Assembly (NCBI RefSeq): GCF_021568905.1
Contig: NZ_JAKGSB010000001.1
Span: forward strand, 930,001-994,000
Direction: 5' to 3'
Source: Zavarzinia marina
GTDB lineage: Bacteria; Pseudomonadota; Alphaproteobacteria; Zavarziniales; Zavarziniaceae
DNA length: 64,000 nt
In this document: positions 55,588 through 64,000 of the stretch, piece by piece
Layout: the number at the start of each line of letters is the position of its first letter
Position numbering within the stretch: the first letter of the stretch is position 1
Translations under genes and position numbers: made by a program
The notes under the pieces: generated by a model
Databases searched by the model: none
The model's input: the letters and a program-made list of their open reading frames with translations, nothing else
What the model was told of the DNA's origin: nothing

Positions 55588-56853
55588 TCAGTCGGCCTGG
55601 GCCAGGATCAGCGACGCGTTGGTACCGCCGAACCCGAAGGAATTCGACAGCACGGCGCGGATTTCCCGACGCTTCGGCGTATGCGGCACCAGGTCGATGC
55701 CGGAGACGTTGTCGGACGGGTTGTCCAGGTTCAGGGTCGCGGGGGCGACCTGGTCGCGCATCGCGAGCGCGCAGAAGATCGCCTCGACCGAGCCGGCGGC
55801 GCCGAGCAGATGGCCGATGGACGATTTCGTCGACGACATGGAGACCGAAGCCGCCGCATTGCCGAACATGCGCTTCACCGCGCCGAATTCGATCTCGTCA
55901 CCCGCCGGCGTCGAGGTGCCGTGAGCGTTGACGTAATCGATGTCGGACGGCTGCATGCCGGCGCGCTTGAAGGCGGCCTGCATGGCGCGATACCCGCCGT
56001 CGCCGTCTTCCGACGGCGAGGTGATGTGATAGGCGTCGCCCGACAGGCCGTAACCCTTCACTTCGCCATAGATCGTGGCGCCGCGGGCCTTGGCGTGCTC
56101 GTATTCCTCGAGGACGACGATGCCGGCCCCCTCGCCCATGACGAAACCGTCACGGTCGCGGTCCCAAGGACGGGACGCCTTGTGCGGCTCGTCCGTGAAG
56201 CCCGACGACAGCGCGCGCGCCGCCGCGAAACCGGCGATGCCGAGCCGGCCGAGCGCCGCCTCGGTGCCGCCCGCGACCATCACGTCGGCATCGTCGAGCG
56301 CGATCAGGCGCGCGGCGTCGCCGATGGCGTGGGCACCGGTCGAACAGGCGGTGACGACCGAATGGTTCGGGCCCTTGAAGCCGTAGCGGATCGAGACCTG
56401 GCCGGAGGCCAGATTGATCAGACGGCCCGGGATGAAGAACGGGCTGATGCGCCGCGGCCCCTTCTCGGCGAGAAGGATCGAGGCGTCGTAGATACCGTTC
56501 AGGCCGCCGATACCGGACCCGATGAGCACGCCGGTACGCAGCGCCTCCTCGGCCGACGGGCTTTCCCAACCGGCGTCCTTGATCGCCTGGACCGAGGCGG
56601 CCATGGCATAGACGATGAAATCGTCGACCTTGCGCTGTTCCTTCGGCTCCATCCACTGGTCGGGATTGAAGGTGCCGTCGGAACCGTCGCCGCGCGGGAC
56701 ATTGGCGGCATATTTGGTCGACAGGTCGGACACGTCGAAGGACGTGATGGGCCGGATTCCCGACTGGCCGTCGAGAAGACGCGACCACGTCTCCTCGACC
56801 CCGCAGGCAAGCGGGGTGACCAGGCCGAGACCGGTGATGACGACGCGCCTCAT
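55588..56853 (-). CDS. fabF: 3-oxoacyl-ACP synthase II FabF
   Basis: A 421-residue elongating condensing enzyme of fatty acid synthesis. The catalytic Cys is in VVTACSTGAHAIGDAA, and the two His are in VNAHGTSTPAGDEI and SSIGHLLGAAGSVE. The N-terminal MRRVVITGLGLVTPLACG and C-terminal VLSNSFGFGGTNASLIL are typical. It lies 40 bp downstream of acpP in the cluster fabD-fabG-acpP-fabF-mltG. Confidence 0.98.
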   Translation of the reverse strand: MRRVVITGLGLVTPLACGVEETWSRLLDGQSGIRPITSFDVSDLSTKYAANVPRGDGSDGTFNPDQWMEPKEQRKVDDFIVYAMAASVQAIKDAGWESPSAEEALRTGVLIGSGIGGLNGIYDASILLAEKGPRRISPFFIPGRLINLASGQVSIRYGFKGPNHSVVTACSTGAHAIGDAARLIALDDADVMVAGGTEAALGRLGIAGFAAARALSSGFTDEPHKASRPWDRDRDGFVMGEGAGIVVLEEYEHAKARGATIYGEVKGYGLSGDAYHITSPSEDGDGGYRAMQAAFKRAGMQPSDIDYVNAHGTSTPAGDEIEFGAVKRMFGNAAASVSMSSTKSSIGHLLGAAGSVEAIFCALAMRDQVAPATLNLDNPSDNVSGIDLVPHTPKRREIRAVLSNSFGFGGTNASLILAQAD

Positions 56854-56893
56854 CGGAATATTGCGCGCTGGCTTAGGGGATACGTCGCCCGGA

Positions 56894-57130
56894 TCAGGCG
56901 ACGTTCTCCTTGATGAAATCGATCGCGTCCTTGACGGTCAGGATCTTTTCAGCGGCCGAGTCGGGGATTTCCACGCCGAACTCTTCCTCGAAAGCCATGA
57001 CCAGCTCGACCTGATCGAGCGAGTCGGCGCCCAGATCGTCGATGAAGGAAGCGGTCTCGACCACCTTCTCCTCTTCGACACCGAGGTGCTCGACGACGAT
57101 CTTCTTAACGCGCTCGGCAATGTCGCTCAT
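56894..57130 (-). CDS. acpP: Acyl carrier protein AcpP
   Basis: A 78-residue acidic carrier protein. The phosphopantetheine serine is in the DSL motif [20 protein letters not shown]. It shuttles acyl chains between FabD, FabF, FabG and other enzymes encoded beside it. The 211-bp gap to fabG (57131-57341) shows no other gene and probably carries its own promoter. Confidence 0.98.
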   Translation of the reverse strand: MSDIAERVKKIVVEHLGVEEEKVVETASFIDDLGADSLDQVELVMAFEEEFGVEIPDSAAEKILTVKDAIDFIKENVA

Positions 57131-57341
57131 TCCATTTCCCCTGCTCTATACGCGGCGCCTTGACGCCAGTCTGATGATGCCCCGAAGCAGCTGGCTTCAC
57201 GATGCCGCCAACCGTAGGTGAATGCGGTCATAATACCGCTAACGGCACGCGTCCGATCGGCAACCGACGGCTGGCTTCGTATCATAATCACACGACCTTT
57301 GCCAGCGCCGCCGCCGTGGCGGAAATCCGCGCCTTTCGCCG

Positions 57342-58082
57342 TCAGATCATGGCCATGCCGCCATTGACGTGGAGGGTCTGGCCGGTGATGTAGCCGGCCT
57401 CGCCCGACGCGAGGAAGGCGACCGCCGCCGCGACGTCCTCGGCCTTGCCGAATCGATTGGCCGGGATCTTCGCCAGCGTCGCTTCCTTGATCTTGTCGTT
57501 GAGCACGTCGGTCATGGCGGTCTGGATGAATCCGGGCGCCACGCAGTTCACGGTCACGTTGCGCGTCGCGATTTCCTGCGCCAGCGACTTGCTCATGCCG
57601 ACGAGCGCCGCCTTCGAAGCGGCGTAATTGGCCTGGCCGGCATTGCCCATGGTGCCGACCACCGAGGTGATGGTCACGACGCGGCCGTAGCGCCGGCGCA
57701 TCATGCCCTTGGTGATCGCCCGGGTCAGGCGGAAGGTGCCGTTCAGATTGACCGAGATCACCTCTTCCCACATTTCGTCGGAAAGGCGCATGAACAGCAT
57801 GTCGCGGGTCAGGCCGGCGTTGTTCACCAGGATGTCGACCGCGCCGAGCGCCGCCTCGGCCGTCTCGGCCAGCGCCTCGACCTGCGCGGAATCGGACAGT
57901 TCGCCCGGCACCACATGGACCCGCTCGCCGCCCAGTTCGGCCGCCAGCGCCTCGAGCGCCGCGACCTTGCGGCCCGAGAGCGCGACCGTCGCGCCATTGC
58001 CGTGCAGCGCCTTGGCGATGGCCGCCCCGATACCGCCGGATGCGCCGGTGACCAGCGCCCCCTTGCCCGTCAGGTCGAACAT
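57342..58082 (-). CDS. fabG: 3-oxoacyl-ACP reductase FabG
   Basis: A 246-residue SDR: nucleotide motif LVTGASGGIGAAIAKALHG, NNAGLTRDMLFMRLSDEMW, catalytic Ser in VVTITSVVGTMGNAGQANYA leading to YxxxK (YAASK), and C-terminal EAGYITGQTLHVNGGMAMI. The NNAGLTRD block is specific to FabG. It reduces beta-ketoacyl-ACP with NADPH. The start at 58082 follows AAGGGGACG. Confidence 0.97.
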   Translation of the reverse strand: MFDLTGKGALVTGASGGIGAAIAKALHGNGATVALSGRKVAALEALAAELGGERVHVVPGELSDSAQVEALAETAEAALGAVDILVNNAGLTRDMLFMRLSDEMWEEVISVNLNGTFRLTRAITKGMMRRRYGRVVTITSVVGTMGNAGQANYAASKAALVGMSKSLAQEIATRNVTVNCVAPGFIQTAMTDVLNDKIKEATLAKIPANRFGKAEDVAAAVAFLASGEAGYITGQTLHVNGGMAMI

Positions 58083-58127
58083 GTTCGTCCCCTTCAATAT
58101 GTCGTCTGGCACTATGTCGTCCGGCCG

Positions 58128-59072
58128 TCAGAGAGTCTTGAGGAAGGCTTCGATGTCGGCGGGCGCGTTGATCGTCGCCGACGTCAGTTCCTTGTCGATC
58201 CGCTTCACGGTGCCCGTCAGCACCCGCCCGGCGCCGATCTCGACCAGCAGTTCGACACCTTCCGTCTTCAGGCGGAGCACGGATTCGCGCCAGCGCACCA
58301 CACCGGTCACCTGGGTCACCAGAAGGGCCCGAATCGTCTCCGGATCGGTGACCGGCGCGGCGGTCACATTGGCGATCACCGGCACGGCGGGCGGCAGGAT
58401 CGCGATCCCGGCCAGCACATCCTTCATGACGTCGGCCGCCGGCTGCATCAGGGGGCAGTGGAAGGGCGCGCTGACGGCCAGCGGCAGGGCGCGCTTGGCA
58501 CCGCGCTCCAGGGCCAGCGCCGACGCCCGTTCGACCGCGCCCTTGTGGCCCGAGATCACCACCTGGCCGCCGCCGTTGTCGTTGGCCGCCGTCACCTGCT
58601 CGTCGGGGCGCGAAGCGTCGGCCGCCACCGCCTCGGCGAAATCGAGCTCGACACCGATCAGCGCCGCCATGGCGCCGACACCGACCGGCACGGCCGCCTG
58701 CATGGCGAGGCCGCGGGCCCGCAGCACGCGCGCCGCGTCCCCGGCGGTAATGGCGCCGACGGCGGCGAGCGCCGAATATTCGCCGAGGCTGTGGCCGGCG
58801 ACGAAATCGGCCATATCGGCGATCTTGCGGCCGGATTCGGCTTCGAGCGCGCGGGCCGCTGCCAGGCTGACCGCCATCAGGGCCGGCTGGGTGTTCTGGG
58901 TCAGGGTCAGGTCTTCCGCCGATCCCTCGAAGATCATGGCGGACAGTTTCTCGCCCAGCGCGTCGTCGACTTCCTCGAAGGCCTGGCGTGCGACCGGAAA
59001 GGCGTCGCGAAGCTCGCGGCCCATGCCGACGCTCTGCGAACCCTGCCCCGGAAAGATGAAGGCGCGACGCAT
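58128..59072 (-). CDS. fabD: Malonyl-CoA:ACP transacylase FabD
   Basis: A 314-residue transferase that loads malonate on ACP. N-terminal FIFPGQGSQSVGMGRELRDA, the active-site serine in VAGHSLGEYSALAAVGAI, and the catalytic His region VSAPFHCPLMQPAADVM are all present. It heads the minus-strand fatty acid cluster and is divergent from rpsF. Confidence 0.97.
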   Translation of the reverse strand: MRRAFIFPGQGSQSVGMGRELRDAFPVARQAFEEVDDALGEKLSAMIFEGSAEDLTLTQNTQPALMAVSLAAARALEAESGRKIADMADFVAGHSLGEYSALAAVGAITAGDAARVLRARGLAMQAAVPVGVGAMAALIGVELDFAEAVAADASRPDEQVTAANDNGGGQVVISGHKGAVERASALALERGAKRALPLAVSAPFHCPLMQPAADVMKDVLAGIAILPPAVPVIANVTAAPVTDPETIRALLVTQVTGVVRWRESVLRLKTEGVELLVEIGAGRVLTGTVKRIDKELTSATINAPADIEAFLKTL

Positions 59073-59295
59073 GAGGGAATACCTGTATCCGTTGTCTATT
59101 GGGCGGGGTGTTTGCCCGTCATGACCGGCGCTGTCAAGAAACCATGCGGCGGCCGGGCGTCAGTATCGCCTCCATCGGCGCCTCGACACACCTGTATTCC
59201 GGCCGGAAAGCCGGATCAATCGGCGAAAAATCTCGAACCGCCGCGACGGGCGCGAAGCGCGCCGGCGCGACGGCGCGGGCGTTCCCACGGGACCA

Positions 59296-59323
59296 TTGCC
59301 CCGAGGCGGCAAATGTGTATAGT
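59296..59323 (+). promoter_or_regulatory. Sigma70-type promoter for the rpsF-rpsR-rplI operon
   Basis: TTGCCC (59296-59301) and TATAGT (59318-59323) are 16 bp apart, about 110 bp before rpsF. Good -10 match, moderate -35. The rest of 59073-59295 shows no gene. Confidence 0.5.
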
Positions 59324-59431
59324 GCCGCGCTTCCAACGCTCCTTGCCGGCATGGTGCCGGCTAGGCCCGTTCCGTCGCACGGGATGTTCCCGGGACGCCG
59401 GGCCGCTAAAAGCCATAAGGAGAAGCGTGGC
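59324..59431 (+). ncRNA. Structured rpsF leader, possible S6:S18 autoregulatory RNA
   Basis: The leader contains a GCCGGC/GCCGGC hairpin near 59345-59362 and a longer GC-rich stem made of GGCCCG...CGGGCC enclosing an ACGGG/CCCGG element (59366-59413). Bacterial rpsF leaders often bind the S6:S18 complex for feedback control; the match here is by position and structure only. Confidence 0.35.
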
Positions 59432-59851
59432 ATGGCACTCTACGAGCATATTCTGATTGCTCGCCAGGACGTTTCGAACGCTCAGGTCGAAACCCTGGTC
59501 GAGGAATATACGACGATCCTCACCGACAACGGTGGTTCGGTCCTGAAGACCGAATATTGGGGTCTGCGCAATCTCGCCTACCGCATCCAGAAGAACCGCA
59601 AGGGCCATTATGTGCTGATGCACATCGATGCCCCCCACGCGGCGGTGGCCGAGATGGAGCGCAACCAGCGTCTCAGCGAGGACGTGATCCGCACCCTGAC
59701 CCTGCGCATGGACGAGCTGCCGGAAGGCCCGTCGATCATGATGCAGGTGAAGGCCGCCCGCGAGGAGCGGGCCCGCCGCGAGGGCGGCGACAATCGCCGC
59801 CGCGATCGTGACGGCTATGGCGAACGCGAGGAATTCGGAGGTGCAGCATGA
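59432..59851 (+). CDS. rpsF: 30S ribosomal protein S6
   Basis: A 139-residue S6 with [40 protein letters not shown] and [16 protein letters not shown] blocks. The C-terminal tail ([20 protein letters not shown]) is charged and extended as in alphaproteobacteria. AAGGAG precedes the start. It overlaps rpsR by 4 bases and heads the S6-S18-L9 operon. Confidence 0.98.
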   Translation: MALYEHILIARQDVSNAQVETLVEEYTTILTDNGGSVLKTEYWGLRNLAYRIQKNRKGHYVLMHIDAPHAAVAEMERNQRLSEDVIRTLTLRMDELPEGPSIMMQVKAAREERARREGGDNRRRDRDGYGEREEFGGAA

Positions 59852-60099
59852 GCGAGCGTAGCGCCGGCGGCGCGGCCCGCCGCCCCTTCTTCCGCCGTCG
59901 GAAGTCCTGCCCGTTCTCGGGCCCGAACGCGCCGAAGATCGATTACATGGACGTCAAGCTGCTGCAGCGCTTCATCTCGGAGCGCGGCAAGATCGTCCCG
60001 TCGCGCATCACGGCGGTTTCCGCCAAGAAGCAGCGTGAGCTGGCCCAGGCGATCAAGCGCGCCCGTCACCTCGCCCTGCTGCCCTACATCGTGAAGTAA
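59848..60099 (+). CDS. rpsR: 30S ribosomal protein S18
   Basis: An 83-residue basic protein with the S18 signature: [40 protein letters not shown] and the closing [11 protein letters not shown]. It pairs with S6 on the 30S platform. Its start overlaps the rpsF stop (ATGA), ensuring balanced synthesis. Confidence 0.98.
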   Translation: MSERSAGGAARRPFFRRRKSCPFSGPNAPKIDYMDVKLLQRFISERGKIVPSRITAVSAKKQRELAQAIKRARHLALLPYIVK

Positions 60100-60111
60100 G
60101 GAGGCGCCATC

Positions 60112-60669
60112 ATGGAAATCGTCCTCCTGCAGCGGATCGAGAAGCTGGGCCAGATGGGCGACGTCGTCCGCGTCCGCGACGGCTACGCCCGCAATTTCCT
60201 GCTGCCGCAGAAGAAGGCGCTGCGCGCCACCAAGGAGAACCTTGCGCGTTTCGAGCGTGACCGCGTTCACCTCGAGGCCCGCAACCTGGAGCTCCGCAAG
60301 GAAGCCGAAGCCGTGGCCGAGAAGATGGACGGCCTGTCCATCGTCATGGTCCGTCAGGCCGGCGACACCGGTCAGCTCTACGGCTCGGTCAGCAACCGCG
60401 ACGTCGCCCTCGCCATCGTCGAGGCCGGCTTCGAGGTCGACCGCCGCCAGGTCCAGCTGGGCCAGCCGATCAAGGTCCTGGGCGTGACCCCGGTCCGCGT
60501 CACCCTGCACCCCGAGGTCGCGGTGACGGTGAACATCAACGTCGCCCGTTCGGCCGCCGACGCCGAGCTCCAGGCCTCGACCGGCGAAGCCGTCTTCGAG
60601 AACGAGGACGAGGCCATCGTCAACGACGAGGACCTGCTGCCGGCCGCGGAAGAGGAAGACGCGCTCTGA
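60112..60669 (+). CDS. rplI: 50S ribosomal protein L9
   Basis: A 185-residue L9: N-terminal domain [20 protein letters not shown] and [17 protein letters not shown], a long connecting helix and the C-terminal RNA-binding domain ([20 protein letters not shown]). An acidic tail ([20 protein letters not shown]) extends the usual 150 residues, as in many alphaproteobacteria. AAGGAGG precedes the start, 12 bp after rpsR. Confidence 0.98.
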   Translation: MEIVLLQRIEKLGQMGDVVRVRDGYARNFLLPQKKALRATKENLARFERDRVHLEARNLELRKEAEAVAEKMDGLSIVMVRQAGDTGQLYGSVSNRDVALAIVEAGFEVDRRQVQLGQPIKVLGVTPVRVTLHPEVAVTVNINVARSAADAELQASTGEAVFENEDEAIVNDEDLLPAAEEEDAL

Positions 60670-60696
60670 TCTGACCCGATCGGAGCCGAACGAACG

Positions 60697-60729
60697 GCCC
60701 GGCGCGGGAAACCGCGCCGGGCTTTTTTT
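60697..60729 (+). terminator. Rho-independent terminator of the rpsF-rpsR-rplI operon
   Basis: GCCCGGCGCGG-GAAA-CCGCGCCGGGC, a perfect 11-bp stem with a GAAA tetraloop, followed by seven T residues; 27 bp after rplI. Confidence 0.95.
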
Positions 60730-60950
60730 GCCCGCAGCCCATTTTGCCGGGCGCGCATTCGGCGCTACCATGACGGAAAGCCATGCGGGCGCCTGAATCG
60801 GAGCTACGCAAGACCACATATTGCATATGCTTAACGCATCACTTTAAATCGGTTCCAGACAGGCCCGGCGCGCGGCCGCCGTCAGGTACGGACGACGCCG
60901 AAGTCTGATGCCCTGGAAACCAGGCGCCCTAGTCAAGCAGGGGGTTTGTG

Positions 60951-62180
60951 ATGATGCTCGATGCCTTGCTCAAGAAGGTCATCCGCATTGGTCGGCTGAC
61001 CGTCATCGGCCCGGACGGCGTTTCCCGGACCTATGGCACGGACGACGGCAGCGGCCGCTGTCCCGCGATCAGGATCCACGACAAGCGCGTGTTGCTGCGG
61101 GCCGCGATCGACCCCAGCCTCGGCTTCGCCGAAGCCTATATGAACGGCACCGTCACCGTCGAGGACGGCGACATCTACGACGTCTGCATGATCGTCGTGC
61201 ATAATTTCGAGAAGGTCGGCCTTTCCGGCCTCGCCAAGGTGAAATCGATCCTGCGGCGCCTGCTTCGGCCGCTCGAGCAGTTGAACCTGGCGAGCGCCGC
61301 GCGCCGGAACGTCGCCCATCACTACGATCTCTCGGGCGCGCTCTATGACCTCTTCCTCGATGCCGACCGGCAATATTCCTGCGCCTATTTCGCCCGCCCC
61401 GACATGACCCTCGAAGAGGCGCAGGCGGCCAAGAAGGCGCATATCGCCCACAAGCTGCGCCTCGAGCCCGGCATGCGGGTGCTCGACATCGGCTCCGGCT
61501 GGGGCGGCCTCGCGCTGACGCTGGCCAAGGATTACGGCGTCGACGTCATGGGTATCACCCTGTCGACCGAACAATTGACCCTGGCCCGCCAGCGCGCCGA
61601 GAAGGCCGGCCTCGCCGACCGGGTGAAGTTCGAGATGCGCGACTACCGCCATGTCGCCGAGAGCTTCGACCGGGTCGTTTCCGTCGGCATGTTCGAGCAT
61701 GTGGGGGTCGGATTCTACGACACTTATTTCAACAAGCTGCGCGATCTGCTGCGGCCCGACGGCGTCGCCATGATCCATACCATCGGCCGCACCGGCACGC
61801 CGGGCCCGACCAACAGCTTCATCGCCAAATACATCTTCCCGGGCGGCTATACCCCTTCCCTCTCCGAGGTCATGGCGTCGGTCGAACGGTCGGGCCTGAT
61901 CGGCTGCGACGTCGAGATCCTGCGCCTGCACTATGCCGAGACCCTGAAGGAATGGCGCCGCCGCTTCCTGGCCAATCGGGACAAGGCCGAAGCACTCTAC
62001 GACGCCCGATTCTGCCGGATGTGGGATCTCTATCTCGCGTCCTGCGAGGCCTCGTTCCGGGTCGGCGGCCAGGTGGTGTTCCAGCTTCAGCTCGGCCATC
62101 ACGTCGGCTGCCTGCCGATCACCCGGGACTACCTGTACAAGGGCCCGGTCGAGACCGAACAACCGATGGCGGCGCAATAG
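60951..62180 (+). CDS. Cyclopropane-fatty-acyl-phospholipid synthase
   Basis: A 409-residue SAM-dependent methyltransferase that adds a methylene group across unsaturated acyl chains. The SAM site is VLDIGSGWGGLALTLAKDYG; HHYDLSGALYDLFLDADRQYSCAYF and GMFEHVGVGFYDTYF are CFA hallmarks, and TIGRTGTPGPTNSFIAKYIF follows. AGGGGG precedes ATG 60951; GTG 60948 and ATG 60954 are also possible. It stands alone between the L9 operon and dnaB. Confidence 0.93.
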   Translation: MMLDALLKKVIRIGRLTVIGPDGVSRTYGTDDGSGRCPAIRIHDKRVLLRAAIDPSLGFAEAYMNGTVTVEDGDIYDVCMIVVHNFEKVGLSGLAKVKSILRRLLRPLEQLNLASAARRNVAHHYDLSGALYDLFLDADRQYSCAYFARPDMTLEEAQAAKKAHIAHKLRLEPGMRVLDIGSGWGGLALTLAKDYGVDVMGITLSTEQLTLARQRAEKAGLADRVKFEMRDYRHVAESFDRVVSVGMFEHVGVGFYDTYFNKLRDLLRPDGVAMIHTIGRTGTPGPTNSFIAKYIFPGGYTPSLSEVMASVERSGLIGCDVEILRLHYAETLKEWRRRFLANRDKAEALYDARFCRMWDLYLASCEASFRVGGQVVFQLQLGHHVGCLPITRDYLYKGPVETEQPMAAQ

Positions 62181-62310
62181 CCCCGCTGCTGTCCCCGTCG
62201 CGAACAGGCATCCCCGACGTTCACAGGCTGTGGACGAAAAATCTGGGGATCGTCCTGAAGCGCCCCCAACTTCCCCTCGTCTCGCGGCGCCGAGGGGCTA
62301 GACTGCCGCG

Positions 62311-63825
62311 ATGGACAATGCTCAAGCCTTCTCTCCCCCGGGCCTGCCCGACGGCACCCCGGGCGAGGACATCCGTTACCGCACGCCGCCCCACAACATC
62401 GAGGCGGAACAGGCGCTGCTCGGTGCCATCCTCGTCAACAACGAGGCGATCTCGCGGGTGACGGAATTCCTGATGGCGGAACATTTCTTCGAGCCGCTGC
62501 ACCAGCGAATCTACGCCCATGCCCTGAAGCTGATCGAGCGCCAGCAGATCGCCAATCCGGTCACCCTGCGCCCCTTCTTCGAGCAGGACCCGGCCATGAT
62601 CGAGATCGGCGGCCCCGGCTATCTGGCGCGCCTCGCCGCCAATGCGGTCACCATCATCAACGCCAACGAATACGGCCGCGCCCTCTACGACCTCGCGCTC
62701 AAGCGCGAATTGATCCAGGTCGGCGAGGAGATCGTGAACACCGCCTATGAGGCGGATATCGACAACAGCGCCGACGAACAGATCCAGGCCGCCGAGGGCC
62801 GGCTCTTCAATCTGGCGGAAGCCGGCAGCCGCGAAGGCGGCCTGATGCCCTTCAAGCACGGCCTGACCGAGGCGATCCGCGCCGCCGAACGCGCCTTCAA
62901 GTCGGACGGCAAGCTGACCGGCGTCACCACCGGCCTCGTCGATCTCGACCAGAAGCTCGGCGGGCTGCACCGCTCCGACCTGCTGATTCTCGCCGGCCGG
63001 CCCTCCATGGGCAAGACCGCGCTCGCGACCAACATCGCCTTCAACGCCGCCCGCGCCGCCCGCTTCGAACAGGACGCCCAGGGCCGCACGGTCGCAAGCG
63101 AGGGCGCGGTGGTCGCCTTCTTCAGTCTCGAAATGTCGTCGGAACAGCTCGCCATGCGCATGCTGTCGGAACAGTCGCGCATCGTCTCCGAGAAGATCCG
63201 CCGCGGCCTGATGAACACCGACGAGTTCCACCAGCTCGTCGCCGCCGCGCAGGAGGTGGAGCGCCTGCCGCTCTATATCGACGATACGCCGGGCATCACC
63301 ATCTCGGCGCTGCGCACGCGCTGCCGCCGCCTCAAGCGCCAGTCCGGCCTCGGCCTCGTCATCGTCGACTATCTCCAGCTCGTCAATCCGTCGGGCAAGA
63401 CGCGGACGGACAACCGCGTGGGCGAACTGTCGGAGATCACGCGCGGCCTGAAGATGCTAGCCAAGGAACTGGACGTGCCCGTGGTCGCGCTGTCCCAGCT
63501 CTCGCGCCAGGTCGAGAACCGCGAGGACAAGCGGCCGCAGCTCGCCGATCTTCGCGAATCGGGCACCATCGAGCAGGACGCGGACGTCGTGATGTTCGTG
63601 TTCCGCGAGGAATATTACCTCCTGCGCCGCGAACCGCGTACGGGCACCCCCGAGCACGCCGCATGGCAGGACGAGATGGAAAAGGTGCATAATCTGGCCG
63701 AGGTGATCATCGGCAAGCAGCGCCACGGTTCCATCGGCACCGTCCGGCTGCGCTTCGATCCGTCCCTCACCCTGTTCCAGAATCTGGCGCGTGAGGATTA
63801 CCTGCCCGATGTCGACGCCTATTGA
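62311..63825 (+). CDS. dnaB: Replicative DNA helicase DnaB
   Basis: A 504-residue RecA-like hexameric helicase. The N-terminal domain begins PPHNIEAEQALLGAILVNNE; the ATPase has Walker A LAGRPSMGKTALATNIAFNA, Walker B LGLVIVDYLQLVNP and LSQLSRQVENREDKRPQLAD. A short Pro-rich N-terminus precedes it. It overlaps alr by 17 bp, a pairing common in alphaproteobacteria. Confidence 0.98.
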   Translation: MDNAQAFSPPGLPDGTPGEDIRYRTPPHNIEAEQALLGAILVNNEAISRVTEFLMAEHFFEPLHQRIYAHALKLIERQQIANPVTLRPFFEQDPAMIEIGGPGYLARLAANAVTIINANEYGRALYDLALKRELIQVGEEIVNTAYEADIDNSADEQIQAAEGRLFNLAEAGSREGGLMPFKHGLTEAIRAAERAFKSDGKLTGVTTGLVDLDQKLGGLHRSDLLILAGRPSMGKTALATNIAFNAARAARFEQDAQGRTVASEGAVVAFFSLEMSSEQLAMRMLSEQSRIVSEKIRRGLMNTDEFHQLVAAAQEVERLPLYIDDTPGITISALRTRCRRLKRQSGLGLVIVDYLQLVNPSGKTRTDNRVGELSEITRGLKMLAKELDVPVVALSQLSRQVENREDKRPQLADLRESGTIEQDADVVMFVFREEYYLLRREPRTGTPEHAAWQDEMEKVHNLAEVIIGKQRHGSIGTVRLRFDPSLTLFQNLAREDYLPDVDAY

Positions 63826-64000
63826 GTCCGTTGCTCCGACCGAATCGCCCAGCCTCGAATCCGCCCGCGTCGAGGGGCCCATCGGCGCCACCACCCGCCT
63901 GACCGTCGATCTCGGCGCCATCGCCGAGAACTGGCGCCGTCTCGCCGCCCTGGCAACGCCCGCCGTCACCGGCGCCGCCGTCAAGGGCGACGCCTATGGT
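63809..64000 (+). CDS. alr: Alanine racemase Alr (5' part, cut by the window end)
   Basis: The first 64 residues are visible. After a variable 28-residue N-terminus, RLTVDLGAIAENWRRLAALA and VTGAAVKGDAYG match alanine racemase; the lysine in AVKGDAYG would carry pyridoxal phosphate. The enzyme makes D-alanine for peptidoglycan. The ATG at 63809 lies inside the end of dnaB, so translation is coupled. Confidence 0.92.
   Translation, partial: MSTPIESVAPTESPSLESARVEGPIGATTRLTVDLGAIAENWRRLAALATPAVTGAAVKGDAYG

Overview
The window is GC-rich (roughly two-thirds G+C by eye). It carries a gene set and gene order typical of an alphaproteobacterium, probably Rhodospirillales-like: rpsF-rpsR-rplI diverging from fabD-fabG-acpP-fabF-mltG, dnaB followed by alr, queA-tgt downstream of gyrA-coaD-cyclophilin, an alphaproteobacterial LexA box (GAAC-N7-GAAC) before uvrA, and trmFO. 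No plasmid or phage replication genes, integrase or transposase were recognised.

Bases 1-2850 form a small accessory island next to tRNA-Ser(UGA). It holds an AT-rich gene for a proteasome/HslV-like Ntn hydrolase, four tightly overlapping small genes of unknown function, an orphan three-repeat type I-E CRISPR array without cas genes, and gene remnants. Bases 2850-7350 carry a MarR-like regulator beside a MAPEG membrane protein, then divergent katG and oxyR. Bases 7550-11050 encode an octaheme cytochrome c with a cytochrome b partner and a haloalkane-dehalogenase-like hydrolase. Bases 11100-18850 hold an MFS exporter with a divergent LysR regulator, metA behind a structured leader, a Nudix hydrolase, small stress-type membrane proteins (DUF883, holin-like, DUF1328), an NTF2-like protein, a DUF1826 gene behind a Zur-box-like palindrome, and an anchored GST-like protein.

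Bases 18850-28720 are mostly housekeeping: tRNA-Lys, tgt, queA, cyclophilin, coaD, gyrA (with Met at the quinolone position equivalent to E. coli Asp87), MarC, a PF10118 protein and a DUF2167-PrsW pair. Bases 28735-32151 form a compact glucosylglycerol operon. GpsA makes glycerol-3-phosphate, GgpS couples it to ADP-glucose, and a HAD phosphatase removes the phosphate. Bases 33162-38936 are a cyanate module. A PAS-PAS sigma54 activator is divergent from cynA-cynB-cynD-cynS, and the gap between them holds two identical 12-bp palindromes and a consensus -24/-12 promoter.

Bases 39000-48000 carry uvrA behind an SOS box, an MDR oxidoreductase with a LysR regulator, three TetR regulators (one with a 15-bp-arm operator over its own start codon), a DUF1272 protein, an SDR and a small VOC-like protein. 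Bases 48050-50750 pair a DUF2946 protein with a copper-type TonB receptor. The remainder is an amidase, trmFO, glutathione peroxidase, a TfoX-N protein, mltG and the fatty acid genes, the S6-S18-L9 operon with its terminator, a cyclopropane fatty acid synthase, dnaB and the 5' end of alr.

Regulatory calls are sequence-pattern inferences. Functions come from recognised motifs and family knowledge; no database search was run.
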